From positions 434,001 to 498,000 of the forward strand of contig CABHOK010000002.1 in NCBI GenBank assembly GCA_902168205.1: a stretch of DNA of 64,000 nucleotides, in the 5' to 3' direction. Of the stretch, positions 59,761-64,000 are shown in pieces; positions within the stretch are counted from its first letter, which is position 1; the number at the start of each line of letters is the position of its first letter. The notes under the pieces were generated by a model, which saw only the letters and a program-made list of their open reading frames with translations, had not been told where the DNA came from and made no database searches. Source of the DNA: an uncultured Chitinophaga sp. GTDB taxonomy: Bacteria > Bacteroidota > Bacteroidia > Cytophagales > Cyclobacteriaceae. Made by a program: the position numbers and the translations under genes.

Positions 59761-60183
59761 TTACCGAAGTTTCGAATCGCCTAAATATATCTTGCCGAGT
59801 TCGTTACACATCTCTATATTTTTCAGCGTCCCGCTTTTACGTTTTTCGTCAGAGTTAAAATCAATAGCCAGGTAATGCGTGCAGCGATCGATGGCAGCAC
59901 GGTCGCGCTCCTGGTCGGTTTTAAAATTGCCGATAACCTTCCATTCAGCAACATGAGTTTTAAACCGGTCGGGTAAATAGCGAGGTCGCTCACCCACGTG
60001 ATACAGCGTAACATGAGGCGTAAGGGTTTTCAGAAATTCCAGCGCGAGTGTGTCCACTCCTCTGAACTCGCCTACTAAAAAATGTACGCCAGGATTATTG
60101 ACAACTTGTAGAAGAGGCGTTTCATAGTACTTTCTGAAATCTGAGAAACTGGTATTGCCGTTACCGAAAATATAGATATACAT
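59761..60183 (-). CDS. SLOG/Rossmann-like nucleotide-binding protein, 140 aa
   Basis: Small alpha/beta protein. Features visible: MYIYIFGNGNTSFSDFRKYY, then HFLVGEFRGVDTLALEFLKTLTPHVTLYHVGE. The latter resembles the glycine-containing G-x-x-x-G-x-D loop of YpsA/DprA-like SLOG domains. RDRAAIDRCTHYLAIDFN and KSGTLKNIEMCNELGK follow. SLOG domains bind nucleotides or their derivatives and occur in conflict systems, but no effector gene is adjacent. Assignment is by motif impression only. Confidence 0.6.
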   Translation of the reverse strand: MYIYIFGNGNTSFSDFRKYYETPLLQVVNNPGVHFLVGEFRGVDTLALEFLKTLTPHVTLYHVGERPRYLPDRFKTHVAEWKVIGNFKTDQERDRAAIDRCTHYLAIDFNSDEKRKSGTLKNIEMCNELGKIYLGDSKLR

Positions 60184-60649
60184 ACGGGTTTGCGCTTAAG
60201 GGAAATCTGCTGTTGACTTTAATTTTATAGAATGTAAATAATGTAGCGATGAACGCGGGTTGACTGGAGAAGGTTTTGCGAAGCAAGATTTTGAGCTGAA
60301 TAAATCCACAGAACCGCAACTACGTGTTCGCAACGCTTTTGGTACAGCTACAATATATTTCTGAAACGCAGACTTTGAAACACGAAACACAATTTCGTAA
60401 CTTCAGGCACACCAATACCAAACAACCAGACCTATGAAAAATCTGTATCTATATATATCCACGTTTCTCGATTCTCTCCATCCTGAATTTTCCTGTAAAG
60501 AAACGAGTCTCACAACATAGACGAAATCTGAATCCTGTTTGCATTTCATCTGCGTAAATCTGCGCACTCTGCGGGAAAACAAATTCGTTCCCGATAGATT
60601 GAGCAGCCAGGAACCGGCTTTAGGATTTAAATTATAGACAGAGACTGCT
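60184..60649. other. Gene-free region before the hybrid sensor gene
   Basis: Nothing convincing on either strand; only very short frames. Presumably the promoter of the hybrid sensor gene, but no clear TTTG/TAnnTTTG pair was found. Confidence 0.4.
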
Positions 60650-63600
60650 GTGGTATATATACATCAATATCTTTTATTTCATAGACTAAGTTTTCCACGA
60701 CTGTGGTTGCTCATACTTCTGCTCGCCACCAGCGCGCACGCACAATACACCAACCTGAAATTTGAAAATCTTTCCACAACCGAAGGCCTTTCGAGCAGCA
60801 CATGCGTGGATATATTTCAGGATCGCGATGGATTTTTATGGTTCGGCACTATAGACGGTTTGAATAAATACGATGGTTACGAATTTACCGTATACCGCTC
60901 CGATATAAATGATCCTTTCTCCATCAGCAGCAATCGCATCAATTCAATTACCGAAGACAACCAGGGGCGACTTTGGATTGGCACTGGCAATGGTCTTAAC
61001 GCGTTTGATAAAAACTCCGAGCGATTCTTCCGGATGAATGCTGATGCCAGTAATCCGAATTCGATCAGTCACAACCTGGTATATGATGCATTGTTTGACG
61101 AATCGCAAAATATACTCTGGATTGCAACCAAAGGTGGCGTTAATAAACTGGCGTTGGATAAAGCTGATGTTACGCATCCTCAAAATCTGGTTTTTCAACA
61201 TTACCTACATAATCGTCAGGATGCTGCTACGATAGATTCCAACGAAGTGACCGGTATATTACGCGATCGCGATAACCGAATCTGGCTCGTAACGCCCGGA
61301 CGAAATCTGAATTACTACGATGCCGCCCGCGATAAGTTTATGCGTATACCGGTAAGTATAGCAAACCCTGACGAACTCGATCATATACCCAAACAGATTC
61401 TCATTGATAACGAAGGTGATTTCTGGATCGGCAACAACCTTTCGAAAATGATTGTGTGGCGGAGAAAGGAGAATACATTTCAGTTAATGTCGCTGGGAAA
61501 AACCACCATTCCCATCTTTGATATATACCAGGATAAGCGCGGCATCATCTGGGTAGCAACCGATGGCCACGGACTATATTTTGTCGATAAGAAGAACGGT
61601 ATAACGGATCATCTTTTACACAATCCGTCCAATCCTTTCTCGATTTCCAATAACCAGCCTTCGCGTATACTCGAAGACAACAATGGTATCGTCTGGCTGG
61701 CGACCTATAATACAGGTGTTAATAAGATTGCGCTGTCCAAATCAGACTTCGGGCATTTCTATCACCAGGAAGGAAATAGTAATAGCCTTAGTCACAAGAT
61801 CGCGCAGTCCATTATACAGGATAAGAACGGTATGATCTGGATCGGTACCGATGGCGGTGGATTGAATCGCTTTGATGAGAAGAATAATTCTTTCAAACAT
61901 TTTCGTCATGTACCCGGCAATGGAAAGACTTTAAGCTCTGACAAGATCATCTATATATGCGAAGCACACGATGGTGCACTCTGGATCTGTACATGGGAAG
62001 GTGGCCTGTGCAGATTCGATCCGAATACGAATATATTTACAGCCTATAAACACGAAGCAAACAACCCGTTTTCGATAGGACAGAACAGTGTGTGGTGCGC
62101 GGTGGAAGACCGGCAGTATCGGATATGGTCGGGAACACAATCGGCAGGGTTGAATGTGTATGATCCTGTCTCGAATAAATTTCGTCAATATACCAGTATA
62201 CCGGGCGATACAACTACACTTGTAAATACGTTTATTATCTCGTTGTTTATAGATTCGAAGGAGAGACTTTTTATCGGTACAGCTACCGGTTTGTGCATGA
62301 CGGATCTGAAGACTATAAAAAATCCGTTACCCGATAAATTACAATTCAGGCGTTTCAAAGGCGGGAGTTTATATGGTAATCGGATTAATTCCATTACCGA
62401 GGATCGTCAGGGAAATATATGGGTAGGTTCTGACCTGGGATTGAATAAACTCAGCGGCAGTCTTTTGTTGCTTGAGACCTATACAACCAAGGAAGGCCTA
62501 CCGAATAATCTGATAACCGGTATATGCGAAGATAACCTGGGCAACCTCTGGTTAACCTCGAAGAGTGGCTTGTCAAAACTTGATCCAGCCACACACGTGT
62601 TCAAGAACTTTAACACGCACGATGGTTTGCAAGGCATGGAGTTTCAGAGTAAATCCATCGACAAAGCAAAGGACGGTCGTATACTTATCGGCGGTATAAA
62701 TGGGTTTAATATTTTCGATCCTGCTAAAATTCTGGCAGACTCCACCAAACCGAAAGTGTTAATAACCGGTTTTAAAATTCACAACCGTATTATCAAAGCG
62801 TACGATACGCTGAACAAACGGATCATACTGCAGCAAGCGATAGCAAAAACAAAAGAACTCACACTTCGCTACAACGAATCCTATATAGCATTTGATTTCC
62901 TGGCGCTGGATTATGACAATCCGGAGAAGAATAAATATGCCTACCGCATGGCCGGCCTCGATGAAGGCTGGAACTATGTAGGCAACAAGCGAAGCGCCAC
63001 GTATTCTAACCTGGCCGCTGGTGACTATATATTTGAGGTGATGGTATCAGACGATGAAGTATGGGACAATGCTTCGAAGGCAGCGCTTACCATTCACGTT
63101 CTGCCGCCACCCTGGAAAACATGGTGGGCCTATACGCTATATATAGCGATTATCGCCATCGCTGTGGTTTTGGGAATGCGTTACTATACGCGGAGAGTAC
63201 GCGAAGAGAAAGAACATGAACTCGACCAGATGAAGCTGCTGTTCTTTATTAATGTATCGCACGAGTTTCGCACACCGCTTACGCTCATTCTGAATCCCAT
63301 TGAGAAAATATTGTCATCGCCTGCCAATGCAGAAGAGGTGCAGTCATCGGCACGTATTATTCAGCGAAGTGCGCGCAGGTTGCTGAACCTTGTTAACCAG
63401 TTGCTGGATTTCCGGAAGATGGATCTTGGTAAAGCTCCGCTTGAGACTGTACAGGCAGATATAGTGCAATTCAGTAAAGATATATTTCTGTTGTTCAGTG
63501 ATCTGGCGGCCATGCGCTCGATTGATTTTCATTTCGAAAGCTCCGTAGATACACTCCCCGTATGGTTCGACCCGGATAAGCTGGAGAAGATTATTACCAA

Positions 63601-64000
63601 CCTGTTGTCCAATGCGCTGAAGTTTACGCAGGAGGGGGGCACCGTTGCACTGCAGGTAGAAGTTACCGGCACATCCAAACGAAATGAAGCAGTAGAGCTT
63701 CGCGTAAAAGATACCGGTATAGGATTGAAGGAAGATCAACTCAAGCATGTCTTTGAACGCTTTTTCCATGTAGACAACTCACGCACGGGAACGGGTATAG
63801 GGCTCCACTTTACAAAGAGCCTGGTAGAGTTACACCACGGTGAAATAGGAGTGGAGAGTGAATTCGGCAAGGGAAGTACATTTACTGTACGTCTGCCATT
63901 GCACGATAAGCGCAACCGGAACGAACAGAAGAGTATACAGGACAACGCGCTCGCAAACTATATATATGATAACAACGCCATCCGATCTACAGAATATGAA
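60650..64000 (+). CDS. Hybrid two-component system sensor (propeller repeats - Y_Y_Y - kinase), 5' part
   Basis: One-protein two-component system of the HTCS type, open to the window end. A GTG start gives a signal anchor ending LLILLLATSAHAQ; no ATG is available upstream of it. The periplasmic part holds many Reg_prop repeats (I-x-Q-D-R-D-G-F-L-W-F-G-T, repeated as DNRIWLV, KRGIIWVATDGHG, NGMIWIGTDGGG), forming two seven-bladed propellers. A Y_Y_Y domain (about 730-810; YAYRMAGLDEGWNYVGNKRSATYSNLAAGDY) follows. Transmembrane helix about 828-848, HisKA (NVSHEFRTPLTLILNPIEK) and HATPase (NLLSNALKFT, DTGIGLKED, GTGIGLHFTKSLVEL). Receiver and AraC output are expected beyond the edge. Such sensors usually detect oligosaccharides; no glycan locus is visible here. 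Confidence 0.93.
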   Translation, partial: MVYIHQYLLFHRLSFPRLWLLILLLATSAHAQYTNLKFENLSTTEGLSSSTCVDIFQDRDGFLWFGTIDGLNKYDGYEFTVYRSDINDPFSISSNRINSITEDNQGRLWIGTGNGLNAFDKNSERFFRMNADASNPNSISHNLVYDALFDESQNILWIATKGGVNKLALDKADVTHPQNLVFQHYLHNRQDAATIDSNEVTGILRDRDNRIWLVTPGRNLNYYDAARDKFMRIPVSIANPDELDHIPKQILIDNEGDFWIGNNLSKMIVWRRKENTFQLMSLGKTTIPIFDIYQDKRGIIWVATDGHGLYFVDKKNGITDHLLHNPSNPFSISNNQPSRILEDNNGIVWLATYNTGVNKIALSKSDFGHFYHQEGNSNSLSHKIAQSIIQDKNGMIWIGTDGGGLNRFDEKNNSFKHFRHVPGNGKTLSSDKIIYICEAHDGALWICTWEGGLCRFDPNTNIFTAYKHEANNPFSIGQNSVWCAVEDRQYRIWSGTQSAGLNVYDPVSNKFRQYTSIPGDTTTLVNTFIISLFIDSKERLFIGTATGLCMTDLKTIKNPLPDKLQFRRFKGGSLYGNRINSITEDRQGNIWVGSDLGLNKLSGSLLLLETYTTKEGLPNNLITGICEDNLGNLWLTSKSGLSKLDPATHVFKNFNTHDGLQGMEFQSKSIDKAKDGRILIGGINGFNIFDPAKILADSTKPKVLITGFKIHNRIIKAYDTLNKRIILQQAIAKTKELTLRYNESYIAFDFLALDYDNPEKNKYAYRMAGLDEGWNYVGNKRSATYSNLAAGDYIFEVMVSDDEVWDNASKAALTIHVLPPPWKTWWAYTLYIAIIAIAVVLGMRYYTRRVREEKEHELDQMKLLFFINVSHEFRTPLTLILNPIEKILSSPANAEEVQSSARIIQRSARRLLNLVNQLLDFRKMDLGKAPLETVQADIVQFSKDIFLLFSDLAAMRSIDFHFESSVDTLPVWFDPDKLEKIITNLLSNALKFTQEGGTVALQVEVTGTSKRNEAVELRVKDTGIGLKEDQLKHVFERFFHVDNSRTGTGIGLHFTKSLVELHHGEIGVESEFGKGSTFTVRLPLHDKRNRNEQKSIQDNALANYIYDNNAIRSTEYE

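Noticed and set aside
59761-60183. SLOG-like protein as part of an anti-phage defence system
   Set aside because: No effector, TIR, CARF or transmembrane partner gene adjacent; the fold assignment itself is tentative.
60196-60390. Leftward 64-codon frame
   Set aside because: No motif and irregular composition; likely chance.
1-64000. CRISPR array, insertion sequence or prophage
   Set aside because: No regularly spaced repeats, transposase or phage structural genes were seen; only the S24 relic hints at past mobile DNA.

Overview
The window comes from a member of the Bacteroidota, probably a Cytophagales-type environmental bacterium (an inference; the species cannot be read from the sequence). 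The evidence is the promoter type (TTTG about 19 bp upstream of TAnnTTTG), few Shine-Dalgarno sequences, LytTR/LytS pairs, a hybrid sensor with beta-propeller repeats, and Bacteroidota families such as DUF3570/DUF4266, FAS1 lipoproteins and PadR plus prefix-domain FtsX permeases. I saw no prophage, insertion sequence or CRISPR array.

Layout. 0-8.9 kb: the 5' end of gap, tRNA-Glu, a decayed S24 peptidase gene, two DHFR/RibD-like reductases, a BLUF blue-light protein, a LytTR/LytS two-component pair and a three-repeat fasciclin lipoprotein. 8.9-14.7 kb: small genes including two CsbD-like proteins, a fatty acid desaturase beside an AraC-type regulator, a cold-shock protein and a methyltransferase. 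14.7-17.6 kb: an operon DUF3570 - thioredoxin - ApbE - DUF4266, a predicted covalent flavinylation system. 18.2-18.6 kb: a short ribosome hibernation factor.

19.4-47.1 kb is the most interesting part: four tandem-domain universal stress proteins, an MlaE/F/D lipid transporter, nitroreductase, flavodoxin, Hsp20, PfkB-like kinase, MgtC-type membrane protein, phosphoribosyltransferase, DUF2267, DUF892, BON, alpha-amylase coupled to a GreA-like factor, YtxH, DUF302 and PEP synthase. At its centre lie a receiver-CRP/FNR fusion regulator and a CHASE3-type histidine kinase. Upstream of most of these genes there is a palindrome TGA-N6-TCA, the CRP/FNR-family geometry. In nearly all cases its first base lies 34-36 bp before the first base of a TAnnTTTG-like -7 element, which puts the dyad near -41 (class II activator position). 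Three promoters (mlaE, the fusion regulator itself, ppsA) carry a second palindrome 22-23 bp further upstream. I read this as one regulon: kinase and fusion regulator switching on a dormancy, energy-limitation or redox-stress programme, comparable in content to the mycobacterial DosR regulon but with a different regulator type. The protein-site link is inferred.

47.3-64 kb: a CHASE-domain kinase with a receiver protein, a PadR repressor with a 19-bp inverted-repeat operator and its FtsX-type permease, a DUF1206 membrane protein, a SUKH-family protein, a small membrane protein flanked by long palindromes, a Kef-type antiporter with a Usp-like tail, a GC-rich REP-like hairpin, several unrecognised genes, and the first 3.35 kb of a hybrid two-component system gene that runs off the window.
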